From Neorhizobium sp. JUb45 (GTDB lineage: Bacteria; Pseudomonadota; Alphaproteobacteria; Rhizobiales; Rhizobiaceae), in contig NZ_SLYW01000001.1 in the NCBI RefSeq assembly GCF_004343585.1, positions 434,001 through 498,000 on the forward strand: a DNA stretch of 64,000 nucleotides, given 5' to 3'. Numbering within the stretch: position 1 is the first letter of the stretch; each line of letters starts with the position of its first letter. A program made the translations under genes and the position numbers. The notes beneath the pieces were generated by a model. That model saw nothing but the letters and a program-made list of their open reading frames with translations, was not told the DNA's origin and searched no databases. This document shows positions 9,100-17,638 of the stretch, piece after piece.

Positions 9100-10935
9100 T
9101 TGCCGTATCAGAATGAAAACACCACGCCCGGAAATGGGACAGGGCGCAGCGGGTTCGCCGCACGTTGCCTGTCGTTTTCCAAGCGCGTTGTGGCTGCCGC
9201 CTCGCTCTGCGTGGTAGCGCTGCCACTGATGTCGGCGGTGTCGGCAACCACAGCGTCTGCCGAGACCCGCAGCCTCAAGCTTTATTACACCCATACCCGC
9301 GAGAAGGCCGAGATCGTCTTCAAGCGCAATGGCCGTTTCGACCCCAAGGGTCTGGCGCAGCTCAACCAGTTCCTGCGCGACTGGCGCCGCAACGAGCCGA
9401 CGAAGATGGACCCGCGCCTCTTCGACCTCGTGTGGGAAGTCTATCGCCGCGTCGGCGCCAAGGATTACATCCACATCGTTTCCGCCTATCGTTCGCCGGC
9501 CACCAACGGCATGCTGCGTTCGCGCACCAAGGGTGTCGCCAAGAACAGCCAGCATACGCAGGGCAAGGCGATGGACTTTTTCATCCCCGGCGTAAAACTT
9601 TCGACGCTGCGCGGAACCGCCATGCAACTGCAGGTCGGCGGCGTCGGTTTCTACCCCACGTCCGGTTCGCCGTTCGTGCATCTCGATGTCGGCGGCGTGC
9701 GCGCCTGGCCGCGCATGTCGCGTGACGAACTTGCCCGTCTTTTCCCGAAGGGCAACACCATCCATCTGCCGTCAGACGGCAAGCCTCTGCCGGGTTATGA
9801 TCAGGCGCTGGCCGATTACAAGAAGCGCGTCGGCGCCGATTCGATCGAGATTGCCAGCACGGCCGGTCCTGCCTCTTCGGCAACCGTGAAGAAAAAGAAG
9901 AACCTGCTGGCCATGCTGTTCGGCGGCGGCGACGAGGATGAAGATCCCGAAGCCATCACCACGCCGGCACCTGCCGCTCCGGGCCGTCCGGCGGCTCCGG
10001 CCACCGCAGACGACGGCGAAAGCGACAGCGCGCCGGTCATGGTGGCGTCCGCGCAACCGCAGGCTCCGACTATCGATGCGCCGGTGCCGCAGTCGCGTCC
10101 GGCCTTCCGCCAGGACGGCAGCACCAGCCTTGCCAATGCGCTGTATTCGCAAGGCGGCCGCAGCGCCGCGCAGGATGCGCTTCAGGCAGCCCTTCCGGCC
10201 CAGCAGAACGGCGAGAACTTTGCCGATCTGCAGCAATATACCATTCCGGTTCCAACCCTGCTCGGCCCGCGCGGCATGAAGGGTGATGCCGATACCGGCA
10301 CGATGACGGCCTATGCGGCTGCCATCAACAAGGCCGAAATGAGCGGCACCGCATTGCCGGTTCCGGCCCATCGCCCGGCCTTCTCGGCCGGTCCGATGAA
10401 TGCATCGCTTCCGTCGCAGCAAACGCAGCAGCTGGCCGCCGCATCGCCGCAGGCCGTGCCGAACACGCTTGATGCGCAGGCCCAGCATCTTGCATCCGGT
10501 GGCGCGGTTGCCGAAGGTTCGCAGGCTCTGACGCCGGAGCTGGTTGCAGCGCTTGCCAAGGGTGCCGAATATTCGCGCGCGTCCGAGGCATCGGTTCCTG
10601 TTCCCGGCAAACGCCCGGTTCAGGTGGCGCTTGCCAACCCGGCTGCGGCCAACACTGCGGCCCGTACATTCGGTGACGGTTTCGATGCGCCGAAGGCCAA
10701 AGCTCCGGTGAAGCAGGCTCCGACCGCCAATGCTGCGCCGTCTCAGGCCGCACCAGCCGACAAGTCGCTGACCGGCGATGTTCTGGCGCAATGGGCGCAG
10801 ACCAAGGGCAAGGTGGAAGCGTCCGCCAAGGCGCCGCGTGTCGTGTCGTCGCGTTCGTTCAGCACGGAAAACACCGCCATGAACGATGGCTTCAAGCCGG
10901 CGCATCCGGTGCAGATCGATCCGGGCCGGTTCTAA
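9100..10935 (+). CDS. secreted DUF882 (YcbK / M15-like) protein with proline-rich tail
   Basis: A 611-residue exported protein. Residues about 25-55 form a signal sequence (RVVAAASLCVVALPLMSAVS) ending near ASA-ETR. Residues 60-205 form the DUF882 domain with the metal-site pattern of M15 peptidases: YRSPATN, NSQHTQGKAMDFF and SPFVHLDVGG. The rest (about 240-611) is Ala/Pro/Gln-rich and probably disordered, and repeats a PVPxxRP motif: APVPQSRPAF, LPVPAHRPAF, VPVPGKRPVQ. The start is TTG 9100 after GGACGGGG. Family knowledge suggests peptidoglycan or cell-envelope peptidase activity; the tail may be a wall-spanning linker. A convergent terminator follows. Confidence 0.88.
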   Translation: MPYQNENTTPGNGTGRSGFAARCLSFSKRVVAAASLCVVALPLMSAVSATTASAETRSLKLYYTHTREKAEIVFKRNGRFDPKGLAQLNQFLRDWRRNEPTKMDPRLFDLVWEVYRRVGAKDYIHIVSAYRSPATNGMLRSRTKGVAKNSQHTQGKAMDFFIPGVKLSTLRGTAMQLQVGGVGFYPTSGSPFVHLDVGGVRAWPRMSRDELARLFPKGNTIHLPSDGKPLPGYDQALADYKKRVGADSIEIASTAGPASSATVKKKKNLLAMLFGGGDEDEDPEAITTPAPAAPGRPAAPATADDGESDSAPVMVASAQPQAPTIDAPVPQSRPAFRQDGSTSLANALYSQGGRSAAQDALQAALPAQQNGENFADLQQYTIPVPTLLGPRGMKGDADTGTMTAYAAAINKAEMSGTALPVPAHRPAFSAGPMNASLPSQQTQQLAAASPQAVPNTLDAQAQHLASGGAVAEGSQALTPELVAALAKGAEYSRASEASVPVPGKRPVQVALANPAAANTAARTFGDGFDAPKAKAPVKQAPTANAAPSQAAPADKSLTGDVLAQWAQTKGKVEASAKAPRVVSSRSFSTENTAMNDGFKPAHPVQIDPGRF

Positions 10936-10960
10936 GAAAGCCGTTTCAGAAAAAAGAAAC

Positions 10961-10992
10961 AAAGCCCGTCCGGATTGCTCCGGGCGGGCTTT
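10961..10992. terminator. bidirectional intrinsic terminator
   Basis: AAAGCCCGTCCGG pairs with CCGGGCGGGCTTT over 13 bp (one T-G pair) around a 6-base loop, with TTTTGC on the right and AAAC on the left. It lies between the convergent DUF882 and nnrS genes and can serve both. Confidence 0.85.
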
Positions 10993-11014
10993 TGCTTTTG
11001 GCGGTCCGGATCCG

Positions 11015-12235
11015 TCAGCCCATCGTTTGGCGCCGGACCCGCGTCAGCATCGGCCCGTATTCGAAAAGATAGAGGCCGAAAGCGATGAGCCAGAGCAGAC
11101 CGGCGGCTGCGTAGATCAGGTCGAGCTGGCCGGGCAGGATGCCCGAGAGCGGCCGCACCAGCGCGCAGGCGAGAATGGCAAAGTAGCAGAGATTGGTGAC
11201 TTTCGATGCCGTCAGCTGCCGCCCGGTATGGCCGCGGGTGGCGCGGGTCATCACCGCCAGCATCATTGCCGACATGGTGCCGACGGTCAGAACATGCATG
11301 GACGATGCCCGGTCGATTGCGCCGAGCGCCGAGGCGGCGATGGCGACAAAGCCCAGTGGCACAAAGAGATAGGCGACGTGCAGGATGGTGACCAGCGTTT
11401 CGCGCGTCGTGGTCCAGCCGCGCCAGCGGTGAAGGCGTACCAACTGGAACATGGCGGCAATGCCGCAGACGATCGCGGTTATTTTGCCTTCGGGGGCAAC
11501 GGACCAGACGAGAAGGGCGATCACCGAACAAAGGATGGTGACCATATCGAACCGGCCGAAGGGGGCTGGAAACCGTGTCGCCCCCTGTTTTGCCAGCCAG
11601 TTGCGGGTGAAGCTCGGAATGATCCGGCCGCCGATGACGGTGATCAGCGCGATATAGGCGGAGATGCCGAAGCGGGACGCGTAGTCCGGTGCGCCAATGG
11701 CGATCGTTTCGTAATGAAAGCCGATGTTCGCGGCGGTCAGCACGCCGAGGCCGATCAGCACTTTCAGGTTCTTCCACTGTTTGCCGGCAATGATTTCGCG
11801 CGCACTGATGACGAGAAGGGCCGGCAGGAAAAGCGCATCGAGCACGGCGGCAAGCGAGGCGCCGGTCCAACCGGGAAACAGCATGGCGAGCCGGCCAAGG
11901 CACCAGAGCGAAAACAGCCCGGCCAGAGGCCAGCCGGAGACCGGCAGGCGGCCTGTCCAGTTGGGCACGGCGGTGAGGAAAAACCCGGCGAGAATGGCGC
12001 TGCCGAAACCGAACAGCATTTCATGCGCATGCCAGGCATAAAGGCCGTAGTCGCCACCGATGCCGATCTGGCCGCTCAGCGCGGCGATCCACAACACCAT
12101 GGTGACGCAGGCCCAGATGGCGCCGCCGAGGAAAAACGGCCGGAAACCGTAGGAAAAAAGCACCGGTCCGGTCTGCAGCAATCCGCGGGGAACGGCTCCG
12201 CGGTGGCTTGGGTGAGGCTGTTCGATCGTGGGCAT
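11015..12235 (-). CDS. nnrS: NnrS family membrane protein
   Basis: A 406-residue, very hydrophobic protein with about 12 membrane segments, typical of NnrS (heme- and copper-containing membrane protein linked to nitric oxide/nitrosative stress). Recognisable parts are FSYGFRPFFLGGAIWA at the N-terminus, WHAHEMLFGFG and GGRIIPSFTRNWL, with conserved histidines and arginines. It is divergent from an NnrR-type regulator, and a TTG-N8-CAA site lies 54 bases before its start, so NO-responsive expression is likely. No NO reductase or nitrite reductase genes are in the window. Confidence 0.92.
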   Translation of the reverse strand: MPTIEQPHPSHRGAVPRGLLQTGPVLFSYGFRPFFLGGAIWACVTMVLWIAALSGQIGIGGDYGLYAWHAHEMLFGFGSAILAGFFLTAVPNWTGRLPVSGWPLAGLFSLWCLGRLAMLFPGWTGASLAAVLDALFLPALLVISAREIIAGKQWKNLKVLIGLGVLTAANIGFHYETIAIGAPDYASRFGISAYIALITVIGGRIIPSFTRNWLAKQGATRFPAPFGRFDMVTILCSVIALLVWSVAPEGKITAIVCGIAAMFQLVRLHRWRGWTTTRETLVTILHVAYLFVPLGFVAIAASALGAIDRASSMHVLTVGTMSAMMLAVMTRATRGHTGRQLTASKVTNLCYFAILACALVRPLSGILPGQLDLIYAAAGLLWLIAFGLYLFEYGPMLTRVRRQTMG

Positions 12236-12288
12236 GGCGAGGCTCCTTAAGCGCTCGCTGCAGATGGCTTGAAAAAATCCGGCTTTCG

Positions 12289-12302
12289 TTGATGAATCGC
12301 AA
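12289..12302. promoter_or_regulatory. NnrR/FNR-type operator TTG-N8-CAA
   Basis: The sequence TTGATGAATCGCAA lies between divergent nnrS and the Crp/Fnr regulator, 54 bases from the nnrS start and 69 from the regulator start. TTG-N8-CAA is the pattern reported for NnrR sites in alphaproteobacteria. One site could serve both promoters. The match is exact in the outer triplets; function is inferred. Confidence 0.7.
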
Positions 12303-12370
12303 ATAAATCCGCATTTCAGCGATTAGTCAGGTGAGACGCTGGCGTTCTTTGGCCGGCATGGAGGTTCGGC

Positions 12371-13069
12371 GTGAAGCTCGATATCAGTCTCGTCAAAAAA
12401 TTTGCGCTGTTTGCCGAGATGGCCGATGGCGATATCGAGGCCATGCTGTCGCATGCGGTGTCGCGGCGAATTGCGGCGGGGGATGCCGTGTTCGAACAGG
12501 GCGCGCCTGCCACGCATTTCTTTCTGCTTCTGAATGGTCGGCTGAAGGTTAGTCAGGTGACGCCGCAGGGCCAGCAGATCATCGTGCGCATGGTCAATCC
12601 GGGTGATCTGTTCGGCATCGCCAAGGCTCTGCAGCGAAGCGATTATCCCGGCACGGCGCTGTGCGTGTCCGAAGCGGTGGCCCTGTGCTGGCCGATGGAG
12701 CTTTGGTCACAGATGATCTCTCAAAATCCGCAGCTGGCAGCGACGGCGCTGACCACGATCGGCCAACGCCTGCAGGAGGCGCATACGCGCATCCGCGAAA
12801 TTTCTACCGAGGAAGTGGAGCGCCGGGTGGCGCATGCGGTGCTGCGGCTCAGCGAACAGGCGGGTCGCGCGGAGGGGGCGGGCGTGCGCATCGACTTTCC
12901 GATCACCCGGCAGGACATTGCCGAAATGACCGGCACGACGCTTCACACCGTGTCGCGCATCCTGAGTGCCTGGGAAGGCAGGGGGCTGGTGAGCGGCGGG
13001 CGCCAAAAGCTCTTGGTGCGCGATGTCGCGGGGCTGAAGGCGCTGGCGGAGAATGAGAAGATGGGGTGA
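12371..13069 (+). CDS. nnrR: Crp/Fnr family regulator, NnrR-like
   Basis: A 232-residue Crp/Fnr protein: an N-terminal beta-barrel sensor domain (residues 15-130, EQGAPATHFFLLLNGRLKVS) and a C-terminal winged HTH (TRQDIAEMTGTTLHTVSRIL). It has no N-terminal cysteine cluster, so it is not an oxygen-sensing FNR; this fits the Dnr/NnrR group that responds to NO. The start is GTG 12371. The neighbour nnrS and the shared TTG-N8-CAA site support the NnrR call. Another Crp/Fnr subgroup remains possible. Confidence 0.82.
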   Translation: MKLDISLVKKFALFAEMADGDIEAMLSHAVSRRIAAGDAVFEQGAPATHFFLLLNGRLKVSQVTPQGQQIIVRMVNPGDLFGIAKALQRSDYPGTALCVSEAVALCWPMELWSQMISQNPQLAATALTTIGQRLQEAHTRIREISTEEVERRVAHAVLRLSEQAGRAEGAGVRIDFPITRQDIAEMTGTTLHTVSRILSAWEGRGLVSGGRQKLLVRDVAGLKALAENEKMG

Positions 13070-13082
13070 TGCCCGATGGGAA

Positions 13083-13256
13083 AAAAAGGCCCCTCCCAAC
13101 TAACCGGGGCGGGCCACCGGTCCCGCCCGTCCTTCGGACCCCCACAAGGGGGAGGGCTTAACCCAGTTGATCCGCCGAAGTTCAATTGAGGCAAAGCGGG
13201 TGCCGCAGGTTTTCTCCCCCCTTGTGGGGGAGATGGCCGGCAGGCCAGAGGGGGAC
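13083..13256. repeat. palindromic intergenic repeat, copy B (divergent)
   Basis: Two facing half-elements related to copies A and C: GACCCCCACAAGGGGGAGG on the left and CTCCCCCCTTGTGGGGGAGA, then TGGCCGGCAGGCCA, on the right. The spacer differs from the other copies. The gap between nnrR and gapR otherwise holds only the gapR terminator. Confidence 0.75.
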
Positions 13257-13317
13257 TTGCTTCATAAGCTGTTGCCCCGAACCGCGCGCTTGCCCAAAAC
13301 CTTGCCGTGATACGAAA

Positions 13318-13347
13318 AAGGGCGACCCGCTTGCGCTGTCGCCCTTT
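13318..13347 (-). terminator. intrinsic terminator of gapR
   Basis: AAAGGGCGAC pairs perfectly with GTCGCCCTTT around a 10-base loop, 27 bases beyond the gapR stop. On the minus strand the stem is followed by TTTTTCG, the expected T-run. Confidence 0.85.
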
Positions 13348-13373
13348 GATAATTCGGGAATGAAGGCTGCCTA

Positions 13374-13652
13374 TCAGGCTGCTGCTTCTTCCTCGGTGCC
13401 GGCGCCGGGGATCATGCCGAGCGCGGAGAGGTAGGTGTCGAGGATGAGATCCTCTTCCATGCGCTCCTGATCGTCCTTCTTGCGAAGGGCGATGACCTTT
13501 TTCATGATCTTGGTGTCGTAACCCATCGACTTTGCCTCGCCGTAGACATCCTTGATGTCGTCGGCAATGGTCTTCTTTTCTTCTTCCAGTCTCTCGATGC
13601 GCTCGATAAAGGCGCGGAGTTGGTCGCGGGCGACGCCATGGGCATCAGACAT
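13374..13652 (-). CDS. gapR: GapR family (DUF2312) DNA-binding protein
   Basis: A 92-residue protein matching the DUF2312 family: [19 protein letters not shown], then [18 protein letters not shown] and [10 protein letters not shown]. In Caulobacter, GapR is an essential nucleoid protein that binds overtwisted DNA ahead of replication and helps topoisomerases. The coiled-coil N-terminal half and lysine-rich centre are preserved. The Ala/Glu-rich C-terminal tail is not part of the core. A strong terminator follows, so it is a monocistronic gene or the end of a short unit with the upstream DUF1244 gene (114 bases away). Confidence 0.92.
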   Translation of the reverse strand: MSDAHGVARDQLRAFIERIERLEEEKKTIADDIKDVYGEAKSMGYDTKIMKKVIALRKKDDQERMEEDLILDTYLSALGMIPGAGTEEEAAA

Positions 13653-13765
13653 CGGGGCCTCCTAAAATAGTCTCGACAATTTTGCGGGTGGTGTCACCTG
13701 CCGCGAAGTGCGGGCAAGGTCAAGCCAATTTACGTGAGAGCCATTCAATAGTGAATGGCTCCGGG

Positions 13766-14074
<309 letters not shown>

Positions 14075-14102
14075 CGGGCGATCTCCTTTGTCTCGTGTTC
14101 GC

Positions 14103-14897
14103 TCAGGCCGGGTAGGGGCCGGTGCGCGACGGAAATATCTGTTGCTCGTGCAAGGCCGGGTCGGCATTCATTTTGGCGAAAATCGGCGCCAACCGCTGCG
14201 CCCATTCCGCGATACCATTGTCGTCACCGATCAGGTCCTGGCGCACTTCCAATAGGGCGTGCGCAATGCCGGGGCGCATGCAGTGGCGATACATGGTGTC
14301 GTTTTTCAAGGCGCCATCATAAGGCTCATTGTCGCCGATCAGAAGCGCAGGGTTTTCGCGCAGCATATCCAGCAGAGGCCGGACGGCGCGGTGATCGCTG
14401 TCCCACAGCACCGAGGCATGCCATGGGCGCGGCACGCCCTTCCAGGCCGGCGTAAAAGAGTGGAGGGACACAACCAGCGGCGTTTTGCCGCTTTCCCTTG
14501 CAGCTTTGACGATCGTCAAATCCACGGCCTGATGATAGGGCCGGTGGAAACTGTTCAGCCGATGCTGCCATTCGCTGTCGGTGATCGGGTGGTTTCCCGG
14601 AATGATTGCGCCGTCGGAGATGCGCATGATCAAGGTCGGATCGTCTTCGCCGCGATTGGGATCGATCAGCAGTCTTGAAAAACCGCAAAGCACGGCGGGG
14701 ATGCCGAGCATGGACGCCAGACTGCGGGTCAGGCCTTCGATGCCGATATCATAGGCGATGTGGCGCCTGAAGGCTGCTTCATCGAGACCGAGCGTGCCGT
14801 AACCGGGCGGCAACCGGTTCATGGCGTGATCGGCCAGAAGCACCATCCCGGCGTCATAATTACCCTGTACGATTTCGTAGGAACTGAAATCCTGCAT
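14103..14897 (-). CDS. N-formylglutamate amidohydrolase family protein
   Basis: A 264-residue protein of the N-formylglutamate amidohydrolase (HutG-like) family. Motifs include LADHAMNRLP near the N-terminus, YDIGIEGLTR, PLVVSLHSFTP and IGDNEPYDG. The family hydrolyses N-formylglutamate to glutamate and formate in histidine breakdown, but no hut genes are nearby, so the substrate may differ. DUF1244 follows closely on the same strand. Confidence 0.9.
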   Translation of the reverse strand: MQDFSSYEIVQGNYDAGMVLLADHAMNRLPPGYGTLGLDEAAFRRHIAYDIGIEGLTRSLASMLGIPAVLCGFSRLLIDPNRGEDDPTLIMRISDGAIIPGNHPITDSEWQHRLNSFHRPYHQAVDLTIVKAARESGKTPLVVSLHSFTPAWKGVPRPWHASVLWDSDHRAVRPLLDMLRENPALLIGDNEPYDGALKNDTMYRHCMRPGIAHALLEVRQDLIGDDNGIAEWAQRLAPIFAKMNADPALHEQQIFPSRTGPYPA

Positions 14898-15110
14898 TGC
14901 CCGCTGCCCGGCTTACCAATTGTTTGTTCTGGCTGATTTTTAACCCGGCGTGTGATCGCACGCAGTTTGCGGATAGGCAAGGCGAAGGGGGCATAATCGC
15001 AGGAAATCGGCCCGAAGGCGGACGCTAAACGATTAGACTTTCGTTTGACTTTCGATCGTGGCCGCGCCAAGAACAGTGCATCTGATTTAGCAGGGGATCC
15101 GCCGGAAACC

Positions 15111-15581
15111 GTGTCGAAACCATCCTTGTTTTCCTTCACCGCTCTTTTGTCACCAACTCTTTTCGGGCTGGCGCTTGCCGCTGCCGTGCCGCTGTTTGCG
15201 GCAGGCGAAGCACGCGCTGATTTCCGTGTGTGCAATGGCACGCAGAACCTCGTCGGTGTCGGTATTGGTTACCGCGCCCAGGAGGGCTGGATTTCCGAAG
15301 GCTGGTGGCAGGTCCCTGCCTCAAGCTGCGCCACTCTGATCGAGGGTGAGCTGCAATCGCGTTATTATTATCTCTATGCCGAGGATTCAGCCCGTGGTGG
15401 CCGTTGGACCGGCGAAGTCAGCATGTGCGTCGCCGAAAACGAGTTCAAGATCACCGGCGTCGGAGACTGCTTTGCCCGCGGTTACCAGAAAATGGGCTTC
15501 AAGGAATATGACACAGGCCGTCAGGGAAGCTGGATGGTCCAGCTCTCCGACAATACAGGCACGCAGGAAGGCCAGAACTGA
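15111..15581 (+). CDS. DUF1036 domain protein, secreted
   Basis: A 156-residue exported protein. From GTG 15111 the first 34 residues form a signal peptide (SFTALLSPTLFGLALAAAVP, cleavage near EARA-DFRV). The mature part is the DUF1036 domain: RVCNGTQNLVGVGIGYR, EGWISEGWWQVPASSC, then CVAENEFKI. It has four cysteines, probably disulfide-bonded in the periplasm. An in-frame ATG at 15045 is possible but would bury the signal sequence. Its stop overlaps the pyk start by one base (TGATG), suggesting co-translation. The family role is unknown. Confidence 0.88.
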   Translation: MSKPSLFSFTALLSPTLFGLALAAAVPLFAAGEARADFRVCNGTQNLVGVGIGYRAQEGWISEGWWQVPASSCATLIEGELQSRYYYLYAEDSARGGRWTGEVSMCVAENEFKITGVGDCFARGYQKMGFKEYDTGRQGSWMVQLSDNTGTQEGQN

Positions 15582-17020
15582 TGAAGCGTAATCGCAAAGT
15601 AAAAATTCTTGCAACACTCGGTCCGGCGTCGTCCGAAGAGGCGATGATCGAGAAGCTGCACGAAGCGGGCGCCGATCTCTTTCGTATCAACATGAGCCAC
15701 GCCAGCCACGACATGATGCGCACGCTGATCACGCGCATCCGCGCGGTGGAGGCCCGTTCGGGCCGCCCGATCGGCATTCTCGCCGACCTCCAGGGACCAA
15801 AGCTGCGCGTCGGCAAGTTTGCCGATACCAAGGTTACGCTGACCCCCGGCCAGACCTTCACGCTCGACAACAACGAAGCGCCGGGCGATGAAAATCGCGT
15901 TTTCCTGCCGCATCCGGAAATTCTGACATCGGTGAAGGTTGGCGACCGCCTGCTGATCGACGACGGCAAGCTGGCGCTGAAGGCGACCAAGGTCGATGGC
16001 AAGTCGATTGTCTGTACCGTCGTTGCCGGCACCAGCATTTCCGACCGCAAGGGCGTCAGCCTGCCCGACACGCTGCTGGAAGTCGGCGTTCTGACCGACA
16101 AGGACCGCGCCGACCTTGACGCCGTTCTGGCCACCGACGATGTCGACTGGGTTGCGCTTTCCTTCGTGCAGCGCCCGGAAGATCTGGTCGAAGTTCGCCG
16201 CATTTCCGGCGGCCGCGTCGGCCTGATGTCGAAGATCGAAAAGCCGCAGGCTCTCGAGCGCATCGAAGAAATCATCGAGCTTTCCGATGCGCTGATGGTG
16301 GCCCGTGGCGACCTTGGCGTTGAAATGCCGATCGAAATGGTGCCGGGCATCCAGAAGCAGCTGACCCGCGCCTGCCGCCGCGCCGGCAAGCCTGTCGTCG
16401 TCGCCACGCAGATGCTGGAATCGATGATCACCGCACCGGTGCCGACCCGCGCCGAAGTGTCGGACGTGTCGATCGCCGTGTTCGAAGGCGCCGATGCCGT
16501 CATGCTGTCGGCCGAATCGGCTTCCGGCCAGTATCCGGTCGAAGCCGTGTCGATGATGGCGTCGATTGCCCATACGGTCGAGCAGGATCCGCTTTATCCG
16601 AGCATCATCTACGCACAGCGCGCCACGCCGGAAGCAACCGGCGCCGATGCGATTTCGCTGGCTGCCCGCCAGATCGCTGAAACGCTGAAACTGGCGGCCA
16701 TCGTCACCTATACCTCGTCGGGCACGACGGGCCTGCGCGCCTCGCGCGAGCGTCCGAACGTTCCGATCCTGGCTCTTTCGCCGAAGGTACAGACGGCACG
16801 CCGCCTGTCGGTCTGCTGGGGCCTGCACTGCGTCGTCACCCATGACGCGACGGATCTCGACGACATGGTCAACCGCGCTTGCCGCATCGTTGCCGAAGAA
16901 AGCTTTGGCAAGCCGGGCGACCGCATCATCATCTCGGCCGGTGTTCCGCTCGGCACGCCGGGCGCCACCAACATGGTGCGCATCGCCTATATCGGCGCCG
17001 ACGGCCAGAGCGCCGTCTGA
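15581..17020 (+). CDS. pyk: pyruvate kinase
   Basis: A 479-residue enzyme converting phosphoenolpyruvate and ADP to pyruvate and ATP. Seen are KILATLGPASS at the N-terminus, the substrate-binding INMSHAS, the active-site lysine region VGLMSKIEKPQALE and the ARGDLGVEMP motif, then the C-terminal regulatory domain with TSSGTTGLRAS. Its start overlaps the stop of the DUF1036 gene. A tetraloop terminator follows at 17051. Confidence 0.97.
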   Translation: MKRNRKVKILATLGPASSEEAMIEKLHEAGADLFRINMSHASHDMMRTLITRIRAVEARSGRPIGILADLQGPKLRVGKFADTKVTLTPGQTFTLDNNEAPGDENRVFLPHPEILTSVKVGDRLLIDDGKLALKATKVDGKSIVCTVVAGTSISDRKGVSLPDTLLEVGVLTDKDRADLDAVLATDDVDWVALSFVQRPEDLVEVRRISGGRVGLMSKIEKPQALERIEEIIELSDALMVARGDLGVEMPIEMVPGIQKQLTRACRRAGKPVVVATQMLESMITAPVPTRAEVSDVSIAVFEGADAVMLSAESASGQYPVEAVSMMASIAHTVEQDPLYPSIIYAQRATPEATGADAISLAARQIAETLKLAAIVTYTSSGTTGLRASRERPNVPILALSPKVQTARRLSVCWGLHCVVTHDATDLDDMVNRACRIVAEESFGKPGDRIIISAGVPLGTPGATNMVRIAYIGADGQSAV

Positions 17021-17050
17021 GGTTTTGCAGAGATTGCCATGACTTTCGAG

Positions 17051-17080
17051 CGGCCGGAGAAATCCGGCCGTTTCTGTTTT
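17051..17080 (+). terminator. intrinsic terminator of pyk
   Basis: CGGCCGGA and TCCGGCCG form a perfect 8-bp stem with a GAAA tetraloop, followed by TTTCTGTTTT. It lies 30 bases after the pyk stop, which also argues that the next gene starts downstream at 17096 and not at 17039. Confidence 0.88.
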
Positions 17081-17095
17081 CCAGGACTGTGTCTG

Positions 17096-17638
17096 ATGAC
17101 CTCTTTGCCAATGCCGACGATCCCGACACTCGTTACCGAGCGCCTGACACTACGTGTCCCGCGCATGGAAGACTGGCCGTCCTATGCGGCCTTCATGGCC
17201 ACCGACCGCTCCATCTATATGGGCGGGCCGCATGAGCAGGCGATCGCCTGGGGCATGTTCTGCCATGACGTGGCGCAATGGCATCTCTTGGGGCACGGCT
17301 CGCTGATGATCGAGCTGCGCGAAGGCGATGCCGCTGCCGGACAATGTATCGGTCAGGTCGGCATCAATGCCGGGCCACTATTTCCCGAACACGAACTCGG
17401 CTGGCTGCTTTATCTCGGTTTCGAGGGTAGAGGCTATGCATTCGAGGCGGCCAACGCCATGCGCGACTGGGCATTTGGGGCGCTCAGCCTTGAGACGCTG
17501 GTGAGTTATATTCATCCCGAAAATACGGCGTCCTGCCGTCTGGCGGAACGGCTGGGCGCGGTGCTGGATGCCGATGCGGCGCGACATGATCCTGCCGATC
17601 TGGTCTATCGGCATCCGGCATCGATGGCTGCCGCTTAG
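17096..17638 (+). CDS. GNAT family N-acetyltransferase
   Basis: A 180-residue acetyltransferase of the RimJ/RimL-like group: LVTERLTLRVPRMEDWPSYA at the N-terminus, ELGWLLYLGFEGRGYAFEAA containing the acetyl-CoA-binding RGxGxA-like loop (GRGYA), and SYIHPENTASCRLAERLGA. I chose ATG 17096 because the pyk terminator covers any earlier start. It ends in a 4-base overlap with the convergent hydrolase gene. The substrate is not predictable. Confidence 0.9.
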   Translation: MTSLPMPTIPTLVTERLTLRVPRMEDWPSYAAFMATDRSIYMGGPHEQAIAWGMFCHDVAQWHLLGHGSLMIELREGDAAAGQCIGQVGINAGPLFPEHELGWLLYLGFEGRGYAFEAANAMRDWAFGALSLETLVSYIHPENTASCRLAERLGAVLDADAARHDPADLVYRHPASMAAA

